From: Pseudomonas sp. N040
Lineage (GTDB): Bacteria; Pseudomonadota; Gammaproteobacteria; Pseudomonadales; Pseudomonadaceae
Assembly: GCF_015637705.1 (NCBI RefSeq)
Contig: NZ_JADOBE010000001.1
Span: 124,001 to 188,000 of the forward strand
Direction of reading: 5' to 3'
DNA: 64,000 nucleotides
The notes under the pieces are model-generated. The model did no database searches. It was not told where the DNA came from and was given only the letters and a program-made list of their open reading frames with translations. The position numbers were made by a program, and so were the translations under genes. Below, piece after piece: positions 1-9,325 of this stretch; within the stretch, counting starts at the first letter, position 1, and every line of letters begins with the position of its first letter.

Positions 1-351
1 AATCCGCCCAAAGCCCCGGGGCGCAATCCGCGGCGCACTGGTGCGGCACCGGCCCAAGGCCGGCCGCAAGGCGACCGACCCCGACCGCAGGGCGCCAGCG
101 CGGCCGGCAAACCCAAGCGCAACGGCCCGGCACGCAGCAATGGTGGCGGTCGCCGCGATGATTCGCGCCAGGATCCGCTGCGCAGCGGCCGGCAGGAGCC
201 TGCCGTGCAGGATGCACGGAGCGTCAAGCAGCCGCTGATCATCCGCAAGGGTGAGCGCCTGCCAACCCTGGAGCAGCTCAGCGAACTGGAAAGCCGCAAT
301 GACCGCCGCGAGCGTCCGGCGCTGCTGTCGAGCCGACCCAGCGAGGACTGA
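1..351 (+). CDS. C-terminal tail of a probable DEAD-box RNA helicase (partial)
   Basis: An open frame enters from the left edge and stops with TGA at 349-351, giving 116 residues without a start. The visible part is low-complexity, rich in Arg, Gly, Pro and Gln (roughly residues 1-70), and ends in a short helical stretch (LEQLSELESRNDRR). Basic disordered tails of this kind are typical of RhlE-like DEAD-box helicases, where they bind RNA. None of the helicase motifs is inside the window, so the family is inferred from composition and from my recollection that such a gene lies next to yceI in pseudomonads. Another basic RNA-binding protein is possible. Confidence 0.5.
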   Translation, partial: NPPKAPGRNPRRTGAAPAQGRPQGDRPRPQGASAAGKPKRNGPARSNGGGRRDDSRQDPLRSGRQEPAVQDARSVKQPLIIRKGERLPTLEQLSELESRNDRRERPALLSSRPSED

Positions 352-360
352 GCCTTGCAG

Positions 361-396
361 CAACAAGAACGCCGGCGAATGCCGGCGTTTTTGTTG
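361..396 (+). terminator. Rho-independent terminator after the helicase tail
   Basis: A perfect 9-bp stem (AACGCCGGC / GCCGGCGTT, loop GAAT) is extended by CAACAA / TTGTTG and carries a T run on the plus strand. It lies 10 bp after the stop at 351. A-rich sequence on the other side means it may also end the convergent yceI transcript. Confidence 0.85.
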
Positions 397-406
397 CTAG
401 CCCGGT

Positions 407-982
407 TTACTGGCGCACGCCTTCCACCGAGAGGATCAACTCGACTTCCTGGGACGCCGGGCCGAGATCCTTCTGGATCTCGAAGTCCTTCAGCTTGAGC
501 GTGGTCGAGCCGGAAAAACCGGCGCGGTAGCCGCCCCAGGGGTCGCTGCCTTCCCCGACGAAGCGCGCCGCGATCACCACCGGCCTGGTCACCCCGTTGA
601 GGGTCAGGTTACCGCTGATGTCGGCGGTCCCCGCCCCGGTGGACTTCACTGCGGTGGAAACAAAGCTCGCGGTCGGGTACTTGTCAACGTTGAGGAAATC
701 GCCGCTGCGCAGGTGCTTGTCGCGTTCCGCATGGTTGGAGTCGACGCTGGCGGTGTTGATGCTGACACTCACCGCACTGGCTTCGGGCTTGGCCGCATCG
801 AAGCTGAAGGTGCCATCGAAGTCCCTGAAGGTGCCGTACAGCCAGCTGTAGCCCAGGTGACTGATCTTGAAGTTGATGAAGGCGTGCTGGCCCTGCTTGT
901 CGATCACGTAGTCGGCAGCCAGCAACGGTCCGGCAAACAGCGCACTGCCCAATGCCAGGGCCGCGATGGTTTTCTTCAGCAT
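407..982 (-). CDS. YceI-family periplasmic protein
   Basis: This 191-residue protein has a Sec signal peptide (about residues 1-22, MLKKTIAAL... ending LLAAD) followed by the YceI lipocalin-like domain, seen in [20 protein letters not shown], in [13 protein letters not shown] and in the [11 protein letters not shown] segment. Family members are small periplasmic beta-barrels that bind long polyprenyl or isoprenoid lipids; their physiological role is poorly defined. The cytochrome b561 gene lies 21 bp upstream on the same strand, the usual YceI partner, so the two probably form one operon. The start at 982 follows a GAGTTT-rich leader and gives a complete signal peptide. Length is normal for the family. 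Confidence 0.92.
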   Translation of the reverse strand: MLKKTIAALALGSALFAGPLLAADYVIDKQGQHAFINFKISHLGYSWLYGTFRDFDGTFSFDAAKPEASAVSVSINTASVDSNHAERDKHLRSGDFLNVDKYPTASFVSTAVKSTGAGTADISGNLTLNGVTRPVVIAARFVGEGSDPWGGYRAGFSGSTTLKLKDFEIQKDLGPASQEVELILSVEGVRQ

Positions 983-1003
983 GGTGAAACTCCTTGGTGT
1001 GGG

Positions 1004-1558
1004 TTAACTGTCGGTGCGCCCGAGCATGCGCCGCAGGGTCGCATCGCGGTCGACGAAATGGTGCTTGAGGGCGGCCAGCGCATGCAGGCCGGCGAAAATC
1101 ACCAGTACCCAGGCCAGCAGCAGATGAACCTGCCCGGCGACATCCTCCTGGTCGGGAATACTGGTCAGGCTGGCCGGCACTTCGAACAGGCCGAACACGC
1201 TGATGCCGCGACCGTCGGCGGTGGAAATCAGGTAGCCGCTCAGCATCAGCGCGAACAGTCCGGCATACAGCAGTAGATGACCGGCCTTGCTGGCCCGGCG
1301 CGTCCACCGGCCATGGCTGGCCAGTGGCAGGGGCGGCGGACTGATCCAGCGCCAGCACAGGCGCAGCAACATCAGCGCAAACAGGCACAGGCCGATGCTC
1401 TTGTGCAGATCCGGGGCAGCCTTGTACCAGTTGCTGTAATAGTCCAGCTCGACCATCCACAGACCGAGGCCGAACAGGCCGACGACCGCCACTGCCACCA
1501 GCCAGTGCAGCGCAATGCTGAGCCAGCCGTAGCGGGTTGAAGAGTTGCGCCACTGCAT
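1004..1558 (-). CDS. Cytochrome b561, di-heme inner-membrane protein
   Basis: This 184-residue protein has four hydrophobic membrane segments: ALHWLVAVAVVGLFGLGLWM near residues 17-36, a second after LHKSIGLCLFALMLLRL, a third in LLLYAGLFALMLSGYL and a fourth in LLLAWVLVIFAGLHALAALK. His residues sit in the expected heme-ligand places (helix 1 LHW, helix 2 LHKS, helix 4 LHALAALKHH). It is a b-type electron carrier in the inner membrane, likely exchanging electrons with the quinone pool. It lies directly upstream of the YceI gene, a pairing known in many Proteobacteria. Function beyond electron transfer is not evident. Confidence 0.92.
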   Translation of the reverse strand: MQWRNSSTRYGWLSIALHWLVAVAVVGLFGLGLWMVELDYYSNWYKAAPDLHKSIGLCLFALMLLRLCWRWISPPPLPLASHGRWTRRASKAGHLLLYAGLFALMLSGYLISTADGRGISVFGLFEVPASLTSIPDQEDVAGQVHLLLAWVLVIFAGLHALAALKHHFVDRDATLRRMLGRTDS

Positions 1559-1769
1559 GCTGAAAGGATCCGTCGGAGTGTTGCGGCAAGCCTAACGGGA
1601 ATTGCGCGGGAGAAAAGTCGAAACTTTGCTTTCGAAATATCGAGAAATACGATCGTTCGCCCAGGCCAGGCATCGCCCCGCTGCCGGGTAAAAATAAACC
1701 GCCGGCGCGCAGCATCCAGCGGGCATTTTTCTTACACTGGCCGCACCTCTTCCAGCAAAGGCCCTCCCA

Positions 1770-2696
1770 GTGCAATCCGTGATCTCGGTCGAGCAACTGA
1801 ACAAGACCTACGCCTCCGGCCACAAGGCCCTGCAGGACATCAACCTGGAGATCCGCCAGGGCGAGATCTTTGCCCTGCTCGGCCCCAACGGCGCCGGCAA
1901 AACCACCCTGATCAGCATCATCTGCGGCATCGTCAACCCGAGCTCGGGCTCTGTGAAGGTCGGCGGCAAGGACATCCGGCAGGACTATCGCAGTGCCCGC
2001 GCGCAGATCGGCCTGGTGCCGCAGGAACTTTTCAACGACGTATTCGAGACCGTCTTGGCCACCGTGCGCTTCAGCCGCGGCCTGTTCGGCAAGGCCGCCA
2101 ATCCGGCCTATCTGGAGCAGTTGCTGAAAGACCTGGCACTGTGGGACAAGCGCGACGCCAAGATCTTCGAACTGTCCGGCGGCATGAAGCGCCGGGTCAT
2201 GATCGCCAAGGCCCTGTCCCACGAGCCGGCCATCCTGTTTCTCGACGAACCCACCGCCGGGGTGGATGTCGAACTGCGCCGCGACATGTGGGACATGGTG
2301 CGCAGCCTGCGCGAGCGCGGCGTGACCATCATCCTGACCACCCACTACATTGAAGAAGCCGAGGAAATGGCCGACCGCATCGGCATCATCAGTGGCGGCC
2401 AGCTGATTCTGGTGGAAGATAAGGCCCGGCTGATGCACCAGCTCGGCAAGAAACAGCTCAAGCTGCAGCTCAAGGAGCCACTCCAGGTCTTGCCCCCCGC
2501 ACTCGCCGGCTTTCCGCTGGAGCTTGGCGGCAATGGCCTCGAGCTGGTCTTCACCTTCGATATCCAGAGCGAGCAGACCGGCATTGCCGAACTGCTCAAG
2601 GCCCTGGCCGGGCTCGGCATCGACTTCCGCGACCTGCAATCGAGCCAGAGCTCGCTGGAAGAGATTTTCGTCAATCTGCTAAGGGGGCGCGGATGA
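1770..2696 (+). CDS. ABC transporter ATP-binding protein (ABC-2 export type)
   Basis: This 308-residue ATPase has all core motifs: Walker [10 protein letters not shown] (about residues 40-48), the Q-loop, the signature LSGGMKRR, Walker [13 protein letters not shown] and a switch His in [14 protein letters not shown]. About 80 residues after the nucleotide-binding domain form a C-terminal extension common in the YadG/CcmA-like group. It powers the permease encoded next, whose ATG overlaps this gene's stop (ATGA at 2693), so the two are translationally coupled. The start is GTG at 1770. The substrate cannot be told from sequence; YadGH-like pairs are uncharacterised exporters. Confidence 0.93.
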   Translation: MQSVISVEQLNKTYASGHKALQDINLEIRQGEIFALLGPNGAGKTTLISIICGIVNPSSGSVKVGGKDIRQDYRSARAQIGLVPQELFNDVFETVLATVRFSRGLFGKAANPAYLEQLLKDLALWDKRDAKIFELSGGMKRRVMIAKALSHEPAILFLDEPTAGVDVELRRDMWDMVRSLRERGVTIILTTHYIEEAEEMADRIGIISGGQLILVEDKARLMHQLGKKQLKLQLKEPLQVLPPALAGFPLELGGNGLELVFTFDIQSEQTGIAELLKALAGLGIDFRDLQSSQSSLEEIFVNLLRGRG

Positions 2697-3454
2697 ACCT
2701 GTACGCCATTCGTGCCATCTACCTGTTCGAACTGGCGCGCACCTGGCGCACCTTGATGCAGAGCATCGCCACGCCGGTGATCTCGACCTCGCTGTACTTT
2801 GTGGTATTCGGCTCGGCCATCGGTTCGAGCATCGTGCAGGTACAGGGCGTGAGTTATGCGGCGTTCATCGTGCCGGGCCTGATCATGCTGGCGCTGCTTA
2901 CCGAGAGCATTTCCAACGCCGCCTTCGGCATCTACATGCCGAAGTATTCGGGCACCATCTATGAGCTGCTGTCGGCGCCGGTGTCCTACCTGGAAATCGT
3001 CATCGGCTATGTCGGCGCGGCCGCCACCAAATCGGTGATCCTCGGCCTGATCATCCTGCTGACCGCCAGGCTGTTCGTCTCCTTCGAGATCGTCCATCCG
3101 TTCTGGATGCTGGCCTTTCTCGGGCTGACCGCCATCACCTTCAGCCTGTTCGGCTTCATCATCGGGATCTGGGCCGATGGCTGGGAGAAACTGCAAATAG
3201 TCCCGGCGCTGATCGTCACCCCGCTGGCGTTTCTCGGCGGCAGTTTCTATTCGATCGACATGCTGCCGCCCCTCTGGCAGAAGATCACCCTGCTCAACCC
3301 GGTGGTCTACCTGATCAGCGGCTTTCGCTGGAGCTTCTACGGGGTGGCCGATGTCGACGTGCGCATCAGCCTGGGCATGACCCTGGGCTTCCTGCTGCTG
3401 TGCCTGGCGCTGGTGTGGTGGATCTTCCGTACCGGCTACCGGATCAGGCAGTGA
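2693..3454 (+). CDS. ABC-2 type transporter permease
   Basis: This 253-residue integral membrane protein has about six hydrophobic segments, including [19 protein letters not shown] near the N terminus, [18 protein letters not shown], and a last one in [19 protein letters not shown]. The conserved ABC-2 segment [20 protein letters not shown] is clear. It is the membrane half of the exporter made with the ATPase that overlaps it by 4 bp; the complex would be a dimer of each. The gene ends before a strong hairpin shared with the convergent estA. Confidence 0.93.
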   Translation: MNLYAIRAIYLFELARTWRTLMQSIATPVISTSLYFVVFGSAIGSSIVQVQGVSYAAFIVPGLIMLALLTESISNAAFGIYMPKYSGTIYELLSAPVSYLEIVIGYVGAAATKSVILGLIILLTARLFVSFEIVHPFWMLAFLGLTAITFSLFGFIIGIWADGWEKLQIVPALIVTPLAFLGGSFYSIDMLPPLWQKITLLNPVVYLISGFRWSFYGVADVDVRISLGMTLGFLLLCLALVWWIFRTGYRIRQ

Positions 3455-3461
3455 ACCAAGA

Positions 3462-3490
3462 CCGGGGCGATGGCAGAGCCATCACCCCGG
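3462..3490. terminator. Shared hairpin terminator between convergent genes
   Basis: Arms CCGGGGCGATGGC and GCCATCACCCCGG pair with one mismatch around an AGA loop. The hairpin lies between the stop of the ABC permease (3454) and the stop of estA (3501). The T-rich flank is weak (CTGACTTTATTT), so bidirectional use is inferred. Confidence 0.65.
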
Positions 3491-3500
3491 CTGACTTTAT

Positions 3501-5393
3501 TTAAAAGTCGAGGGACAACGACGCGCTGACACCTTGCAGGGTCTGGTCATCTTCCTTGCCGTAGGTGTATCCCCCGCGCAGGGTCAACTCCTCGGTCAGC
3601 TGGTGGCTTACGCCCAGAGTGCCACTGTTGAGGGCGTTGCCGGGGGTGTAGCCCTTCAGCTCGAAGTCGATACCCGGCAGGCTGACCAGCTCCGCAGTCA
3701 CCTTGGTGGCGTCGTCATCATATTCCCGCTGGAAGGAGTACTCGGCAAATACCGCAGTAGCGCGATCCAGCTGGTATCGTCCCTGCAGGCCGGCACCCAG
3801 ACGCCGCGAATCACGCTGCTGATCATCGAAGTTCAAGGTGGTCGACTGCGAGCCGTCTTCGCTGAAACCATCCACATTTACCCGGGAATAGTCCGCGCTG
3901 AGGAAGGGGCTGAGATGCCACTGGCTATCCGCCTGTGGCGCGATGTCATAACCCAGACGGGTACTGGCGGCCCACAGGTCACCATTGGTATTGCCATGCT
4001 CGGTTCGCTTGACCTGCCCCAGGTAGAACTTCCGCTTCAGGTCGTCATAGTCCAGGTTGCCGCCACTGACGGACAGATCGCCCCACCAGCGGTTCTGCTG
4101 GTATTGCGCGAACAGCGAGCCCAGATAACTATCCATGCTGTAATCGGAGCTGGCTTCACCCGCATCCAGATCCTGCTGGTAGTAGCCAACCGCGGCCCCA
4201 ATGCGCCACGCCTCATCCAAACGCAGGCTGGTGCCCAGATTGAAGCTGTAGCCATTGCCGTCAGCACTGCCCATGTCAGCACCCTGGGAGTCGATATCCT
4301 GATGCTGGCCGCCGCCAATCAGGAAACCGCGCCACTCACCAACGGTCTGCCAGTTCTCCCAGTCAGCGGTCCATTCGTTGCGCAATTGCTGCTGGTGACC
4401 ACGCAGGCTGGCCTGGCCCATTTGCGGCAAAAGACTCATTTCCACCGGGGCATTCAGCAGCGAGTAGCCATAGTCGGCCAGAATCTCCTGTACGGCGGTG
4501 GTTGGGTGCACGCCGTCATTGAACAGCAGCTTGCTCGGGTCTGGGGTCGCTGAGGAAATCCCCCAGGTCGGATTTACATTGGCGCAACCATCAAAGCAGG
4601 TCCCGACAAGATTCTGGGTGGCATCGAAGCCGAAGATTGCCGGGTTGGCCAATAACTCGGAAGCCAGCAAAGGATTGTTCAGCGGGATGATCTGGGCATT
4701 TATCCCGCGCAGCTGCGCTACCAGCTCGGTGTTGAGGTCATTCGCCAAGCCTGAAAAGAAAGCATTGCCACCGAGCGTCGGGGTATTGCCCACATCCGGC
4801 AATAGCGAAACCATGATGTAGCGGGCACCTGCTGCCTGTAGCGCCTCAACGCTATCCACCAGCCGCCCGGCTGCTGCTTGAGCCTGCGCTGTATTTAATA
4901 CCTGCAGCTGCAGAAAATCGTTACCGCCACCGTTCACATAGTAGAGCGCATTGGGATCCGCCCGCCCGCCGGTAGAGATCAGATAGCCATCGCGCGTACG
5001 CTGACCACTGACGACTGAACCACCGACCGCCGTAATCGAATCATAGATTTGGCTGGTGGTGTAACCGCCCACTGCCCAGTCGTTGCCATCGGCCCAGCCA
5101 TTGCTCTGATAGACCGCAGAAGTGGAAGGTGTCTGCGGACCGAGGCCAAGTTGCTGGCCTATCAGCATCGGCGCAGTTTGACCGCGGATTTCTCCGCTGC
5201 CCGGCTGATAGGTAGGTCCGGTTCGGTTGGTAAACCGCTGGGTCGAATTGGCTGGGCCGCCGGCATCCGGAAACTGGCCGGCATCGCTCAGGCTGTCGCC
5301 GAAGATGTACAGCGCCGAATAGGATGCTGCAGAAACGGTCGAAGCCGTCGCCAGCAGGCAGGCAGCCGCCAGAGGGGTAAGCAGTCTTTTCAT
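3501..5393 (-). CDS. estA: Autotransporter GDSL esterase EstA
   Basis: This 630-residue outer-membrane esterase has a signal peptide (about 1-22), then a GDSL-family lipase passenger with block I IFGDSLSDAG holding the nucleophilic Ser, a GGNDF block (oxyanion Asn) and block V DGVHPT with the Asp-His pair. From about residue 365 the chain becomes an autotransporter beta-barrel (repeated amphipathic strands with G-Y/W patterns) and ends in a terminal Phe (SLSLDF), the usual sorting signal. Length is close to that recalled for Pseudomonas EstA. The enzyme is surface-anchored, hydrolyses acyl esters, and has been linked in P. aeruginosa to rhamnolipid production and motility. The gene is monocistronic by layout. 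Confidence 0.95.
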   Translation of the reverse strand: MKRLLTPLAAACLLATASTVSAASYSALYIFGDSLSDAGQFPDAGGPANSTQRFTNRTGPTYQPGSGEIRGQTAPMLIGQQLGLGPQTPSTSAVYQSNGWADGNDWAVGGYTTSQIYDSITAVGGSVVSGQRTRDGYLISTGGRADPNALYYVNGGGNDFLQLQVLNTAQAQAAAGRLVDSVEALQAAGARYIMVSLLPDVGNTPTLGGNAFFSGLANDLNTELVAQLRGINAQIIPLNNPLLASELLANPAIFGFDATQNLVGTCFDGCANVNPTWGISSATPDPSKLLFNDGVHPTTAVQEILADYGYSLLNAPVEMSLLPQMGQASLRGHQQQLRNEWTADWENWQTVGEWRGFLIGGGQHQDIDSQGADMGSADGNGYSFNLGTSLRLDEAWRIGAAVGYYQQDLDAGEASSDYSMDSYLGSLFAQYQQNRWWGDLSVSGGNLDYDDLKRKFYLGQVKRTEHGNTNGDLWAASTRLGYDIAPQADSQWHLSPFLSADYSRVNVDGFSEDGSQSTTLNFDDQQRDSRRLGAGLQGRYQLDRATAVFAEYSFQREYDDDATKVTAELVSLPGIDFELKGYTPGNALNSGTLGVSHQLTEELTLRGGYTYGKEDDQTLQGVSASLSLDF

Positions 5394-5510
5394 GCAGGTC
5401 GCTCCTTGTTGTTCTTAGTAGAACTGACGCACAAGTCTCGACGAAAAATCCGAACCAGAATACCCACCGGTTGACATTTTGCAGGCCAGCTCCCGAAGCC
5501 CGCGGAAAAC

Positions 5511-5765
5511 TCAGTTCAGCCCGTTCGCGGAAAACACCACCACCTTGTCTGCCGCAAACTGCACGCTGATGTTGCTCTTCTCGTCGCCCCAGTTGCAGCT
5601 GGTCAAGCCCACGGCGCCTGAGCATTCCGCAGCACTGCCGAGCAGGGTTTCAACCTCTGCCTTGGACATGCCGACCGAGAGCTTGGAATAGTTTTCCTGG
5701 TTTATCTTGCTGCAGGCAGTCAGCAGCAGGCAGGCGCCGAGCAAAATCATTGAACGCTTGATCAT
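5511..5765 (-). CDS. Small lipoprotein with SmpA/DUF3862-like domain
   Basis: The start at 5765 (MIKRSMILLG) is chosen over an in-frame ATG at 5819 because it begins the signal peptide and has GGAGAG just upstream. The product is 84 residues with a lipobox LLTAC and an acylated Cys near residue 18. The mature part contains YSKLSVGMSKAEVETLLG, the beta-lactamase-inhibitor/SmpA-like motif in which a short helix follows a GMS turn. It is probably an outer- or inner-membrane lipoprotein of unknown role. Two Cys in ECSGAVGLTSC may form a disulphide. Confidence 0.8.
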   Translation of the reverse strand: MIKRSMILLGACLLLTACSKINQENYSKLSVGMSKAEVETLLGSAAECSGAVGLTSCNWGDEKSNISVQFAADKVVVFSANGLN

Positions 5766-5829
5766 GACACTCTCTCCACTCGAATGACCGCACACCCGGC
5801 GGGTGGCGGCACAACTCATAACGCGTAAT

Positions 5830-6837
5830 TCAGGCCTGATGGTAGGCGGTCACCCGCTCGACCTCTTCCCTGGAGCCGAGGAACACCGCCACCCGCTGAT
5901 GCAGGGAGGTGGGCTGGATGTCGAGGATGCGCTGATAGCCATTGGTCGACGCGCCGCCGGCCTGCTCGATGATGAAGGACATCGGGTTGGCCTCGTACAT
6001 CAGGCGCAGCTTGCCCGGTTTATCCGGCTCGCGGCTATCGCGCGGGTACATGAACACACCACCGCGGGTGAGGATGCGATGTACGTCCGCCACCATCGCC
6101 GCGACCCAGCGCATGTTGTAGTTCTTGCCCAGCGGCCCTTCCTGGCCGGCCAGCAACTCTTCCACATAGCGCTTTACCGGAGCCTCCCAGTGGCGCTGGT
6201 TGGACATGTTGATGGCGAACTCGGCAGTGCTCTGCGGGATCCGGATGTCATCATGGGTCAGGACGAACGAGCCCAGCTCGCGATCCAGGGTGAAACCCTT
6301 GACGCCATTGCCCAGGGTCAGCATCAGCATGGTCTGCGGACCGTAGATCGCGTAGCCGGCGGCAACCTGCTGGGTGCCGGGCTGGAGGAAGGCCTCTTCG
6401 CCGATGTCGCCGGAGCAGCCATTCAGGTCCGGACAGCGCAGCACCGAAAAGATCGTCCCGACCGAGACATTCACGTCGATGTTGGAGGAGCCGTCCAGCG
6501 GATCGAATACCAGCAGGTAGGCCCCCTTGGGGTACTGGCCGGGGATCTGATGGGCGTTATCCATCTCCTCGGAGGCCATGCCGGCCAGGTGGCCACCCCA
6601 CTCGTTGGCCTCCAGCAGGATTTCATTGGACAGCACATCGAGTTTCTTCTGTACCTCACCCTGCACGTTCTCGTTATCGGTGCTGCCTAGCACGCCCCCC
6701 AGCGCGCCCTTGGATACCTGATGGCTGATGGCCTTGCAGGCGCGTGCCACTACTTCGATAAGGAAGCGCAGATCCGCCGGGGTATTGTGGCTGCGGGTCT
6801 GCTCGATCAGATAGCGGCTAAGGGTAACGCGAGACAT
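5830..6837 (-). CDS. fbp: Fructose-1,6-bisphosphatase, class I
   Basis: This 335-residue cytosolic enzyme hydrolyses fructose-1,6-bisphosphate to fructose-6-phosphate, the committed step of gluconeogenesis. The metal-binding signature [20 protein letters not shown] is complete, and the substrate-binding region [22 protein letters not shown] is intact. Length is normal for bacterial class I enzymes. The neighbouring lipoprotein gene (start 5765) lies downstream on the same strand, with about 65 bp between them. The start at 6837 is preceded by GGAGAG-like sequence (reverse strand of ATGGAGAGCTCC). Confidence 0.97.
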   Translation of the reverse strand: MSRVTLSRYLIEQTRSHNTPADLRFLIEVVARACKAISHQVSKGALGGVLGSTDNENVQGEVQKKLDVLSNEILLEANEWGGHLAGMASEEMDNAHQIPGQYPKGAYLLVFDPLDGSSNIDVNVSVGTIFSVLRCPDLNGCSGDIGEEAFLQPGTQQVAAGYAIYGPQTMLMLTLGNGVKGFTLDRELGSFVLTHDDIRIPQSTAEFAINMSNQRHWEAPVKRYVEELLAGQEGPLGKNYNMRWVAAMVADVHRILTRGGVFMYPRDSREPDKPGKLRLMYEANPMSFIIEQAGGASTNGYQRILDIQPTSLHQRVAVFLGSREEVERVTAYHQA

Positions 6838-6940
6838 GGAGAGCTCCGATGATTAAAACTTCGGCGCAGTTTAACCCGTAACACCCGGTAACGTCTCATC
6901 ACGCCCGCGCTATTCATCGGCGCATGGCCAGCCGCTACTG

Positions 6941-8590
6941 CTAACTCGCCGAGCCGGCCAGCCGCACGCGGTTGCGACCCTCGCGCTTGGCCTGGTAGAG
7001 CGCACTATCGGCTGCCCGAATCAGATCGTCCAGCGTGTCGCCATGCATCGGCCAGCTGGCCAGTCCGGCCGAAAACTGGATATTCAGGTCGCCAGCCGTG
7101 GTCAGCATCGGGGTCAGGGCAAAATGTTCACGCAAGCCTTCCACCAGAGCGAAGGCCTCATGCGCGGTAACCCCCGTAAGCAACAGCAGGAACTCCTCGC
7201 CACCAAAGCGGAACACCGCATCGGTGCTGCGCAGCTTGGTCTCGAAGAACCGCGACACGGCTTTCAGCATCTCGTCGCCGACCAGATGGCCATAGGTATC
7301 GTTGACCCCCTTGAAGTGATCGAGATCGATCAACACCAGCACCAGTCCGGCATGCTCGCGCCGGGCCCTGGCTTGCTCGCGAGTGAAAAACTCGGCCAGG
7401 TAGCGGCGATTGAACAAACCGGTCAGGGGGTCATGCAACACCTGGTCACGTAGCTTGTCATTCAGTGCAGAGATGATCTTCAAGCGCTCATCACTCAGCG
7501 CCAGGGCTTCGGCCAGGCGCATCTCGCTCAGGTGCGGCTGGGTAACATCGCGCAGATAAAGCATTTCGCCCAGGACAAACTTGCCCTTGCGCGCCGGGCG
7601 CTCGATCTGCCGGCGATGCACCTCGAAGAAGCGCTGCGGATGGGTCAACTCCAGCAATGGCGGCAGTTTGTCTGCTGCTGCGCGCAGCAGCACGCCCGCC
7701 AGAGGCATGCCGTACACCGGCCAGTCCGCCAGGCGGCAACCCTGCCAGTCCTTGGCCAGCGCGGCCAGCTGCAACGCCGCAGGATTGGCCTCGATCACTT
7801 CCTGGCGCTGATTGATGACCAGCACCGGGTCAGACAGGGCCTCCAGCAGCAAGTGCCGCGCTACCGGCAACAGATCGAACACCCGCCCGCCGAAGATCAG
7901 CACGACGAACGCGATCAGGACGAAGACAAAACTCAGCGGTGTCGGGTCAAACCCGAAAACCGTCCAGTTGTAGTGCACATAGGCTATGTGGGCGATGAAT
8001 GGCACCAGCGTCACCGCCGCAAAGGCCAGATAGTGCCGCCGGTGCCTGCCCCGGCTGAGATAGGCCGCATTCAGGACGGTACCGACACTGAACAGCATCG
8101 ACAGGTACACATAGACGGACACGGCAAAGAACAGCGGCCCATGTTCATAATGCACCGGCGCACCCCATTCGGCCGAGATCGGTGCGCTTCCCGGCAGGTA
8201 GAACAGGCCGTGCCAGGGATTGCTCAGCGCCAGCAGCCAGGCGAGCAGCGGCATCAGGCAGAGCAGCAGCAGGTTGCGCGGCCGCAGTGTGGCACTCTGG
8301 CTGTTGACGTACTGCCAGAGAAACAGCGCCCAGAAGGTGGGGGTGGCCACAATCCCCGGCCAGGCCATGGCCGCCCAGAACATCTTGCAATCCGCGGCCT
8401 GCGCCGACATCTCCGCGGCAGCCGTCAGCAGCCACCAAAGGGCCGCAAGGTGCAGCAGAGCAAAACCGGCGCGACCAGGGAAAGCCCTTTGTTTTGCCAC
8501 CCAGCGGGACAGCAGCAGGATGCCGAGACACAGCGACAACGCAAACAGCACCGCTGCCGACAAGCTCCAGCCGGCATTGCAACTACTCAT
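6941..8590 (-). CDS. 7TM-PAS-GGDEF diguanylate cyclase
   Basis: This 549-residue protein has an N-terminal seven-helix sensor of the histidine-kinase 7TM type (about residues 8-225). A PAS-like segment follows (about 235-345, DPVLVINQRQEVIEANPAALQLA), then a coiled-coil linker and a C-terminal GGDEF domain (about 385-545). The active-site loop reads RFGGEEFLLLL, so it keeps the catalytic GG[D/E]EF form and should make c-di-GMP. I see no clear RxxD inhibitory site. The 7TM module suggests it senses a membrane or extracellular ligand. The gene is alone on its strand between fbp and the divergent glycine-zipper lipoprotein. Confidence 0.92.
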   Translation of the reverse strand: MSSCNAGWSLSAAVLFALSLCLGILLLSRWVAKQRAFPGRAGFALLHLAALWWLLTAAAEMSAQAADCKMFWAAMAWPGIVATPTFWALFLWQYVNSQSATLRPRNLLLLCLMPLLAWLLALSNPWHGLFYLPGSAPISAEWGAPVHYEHGPLFFAVSVYVYLSMLFSVGTVLNAAYLSRGRHRRHYLAFAAVTLVPFIAHIAYVHYNWTVFGFDPTPLSFVFVLIAFVVLIFGGRVFDLLPVARHLLLEALSDPVLVINQRQEVIEANPAALQLAALAKDWQGCRLADWPVYGMPLAGVLLRAAADKLPPLLELTHPQRFFEVHRRQIERPARKGKFVLGEMLYLRDVTQPHLSEMRLAEALALSDERLKIISALNDKLRDQVLHDPLTGLFNRRYLAEFFTREQARARREHAGLVLVLIDLDHFKGVNDTYGHLVGDEMLKAVSRFFETKLRSTDAVFRFGGEEFLLLLTGVTAHEAFALVEGLREHFALTPMLTTAGDLNIQFSAGLASWPMHGDTLDDLIRAADSALYQAKREGRNRVRLAGSAS

Positions 8591-8833
8591 CTAGCAATCG
8601 TCCAGGCATTTCTTCGCTCGGCACTATGCTCCCTCGCAGGAGCCCAAATCCACGGAATAAGGTTGAATCTAGCAGAGCATGCGCCAAGTAATCCCGGGCA
8701 TGCGGCCATAGTAGGATTTTACTGATCCCTGTCAGCCTTGATCGCAGCAGCGGGCTTCAATTACCGTGAACCGGCAAGCCCCCCGAATGACCGCTGTCAT
8801 CCATGGCAATTACCCTTACAGAGGACTCTTCTG

Positions 8834-9277
8834 ATGAACGCACTTTCCAAACTGCTGCTTGGCACCGCCCTTGGCCTCAGCCTTAGCGCCTGCGCAACCG
8901 GCGGCAATGACGCCGGCGAGATGGAGATCCGCAGCGGCAAGATCGAGCAGATCACCCCGGCACAAATCACCAGCACCCACCATACCGGCCTCGGCGCCAT
9001 CGTCGGCGGGCTGGGCGGCCTGGCGCTGGGCAGCTTGATCGGCAACGGCACCGGGCGTGACGTGGCCATGGCCGCCGGCGCCATCGGCGGCGCCTTTGCC
9101 GGCAATGCCGTGCAGGATAACTACGACAAGCCGAAGCCCGGCGAACAGGTGATCGTGCGCTTGCGCAGTGGGGTGCTGGTGTCCATCACACAGCCGATCA
9201 CCAATACCCTGACCCCTGGCGAGGCCGTGTATGTCGAGGGCTCGGGTACCGACGCCCGCGTCGTTCCGCAGTTCTGA
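8834..9277 (+). CDS. Glycine-zipper (SlyB-like) outer-membrane lipoprotein
   Basis: The start at 8834 has GAGGA 8 bp upstream and begins a lipoprotein signal peptide (MNALSKLLLG... LSLSACATG). The mature 147-residue product contains a glycine-zipper 2TM segment (GLGAIVGGLGGLALGSLIGN, then AAGAIGGAFAGNAVQ) and a C-terminal beta domain (VIVRLRSGVLVSITQPI). This is the SlyB/Pcp layout, a lipoprotein that supports outer-membrane integrity, often under PhoPQ control. A longer in-frame ORF from 8738 exists but lacks a signal peptide at its start. Confidence 0.88.
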   Translation: MNALSKLLLGTALGLSLSACATGGNDAGEMEIRSGKIEQITPAQITSTHHTGLGAIVGGLGGLALGSLIGNGTGRDVAMAAGAIGGAFAGNAVQDNYDKPKPGEQVIVRLRSGVLVSITQPITNTLTPGEAVYVEGSGTDARVVPQF

Positions 9278-9325
9278 GCCGGGCCGCTGGCTGGCAGCTC
9301 TAGGCTGCCGGCCGAATTTGGCGTA

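Noticed and set aside
684..2639. 651-residue minus-strand ORF over yceI, cytochrome b561 and the ABC ATPase
   Set aside because: Antisense or off-frame to three well-supported genes; composition is that of a high-G+C shadow frame.
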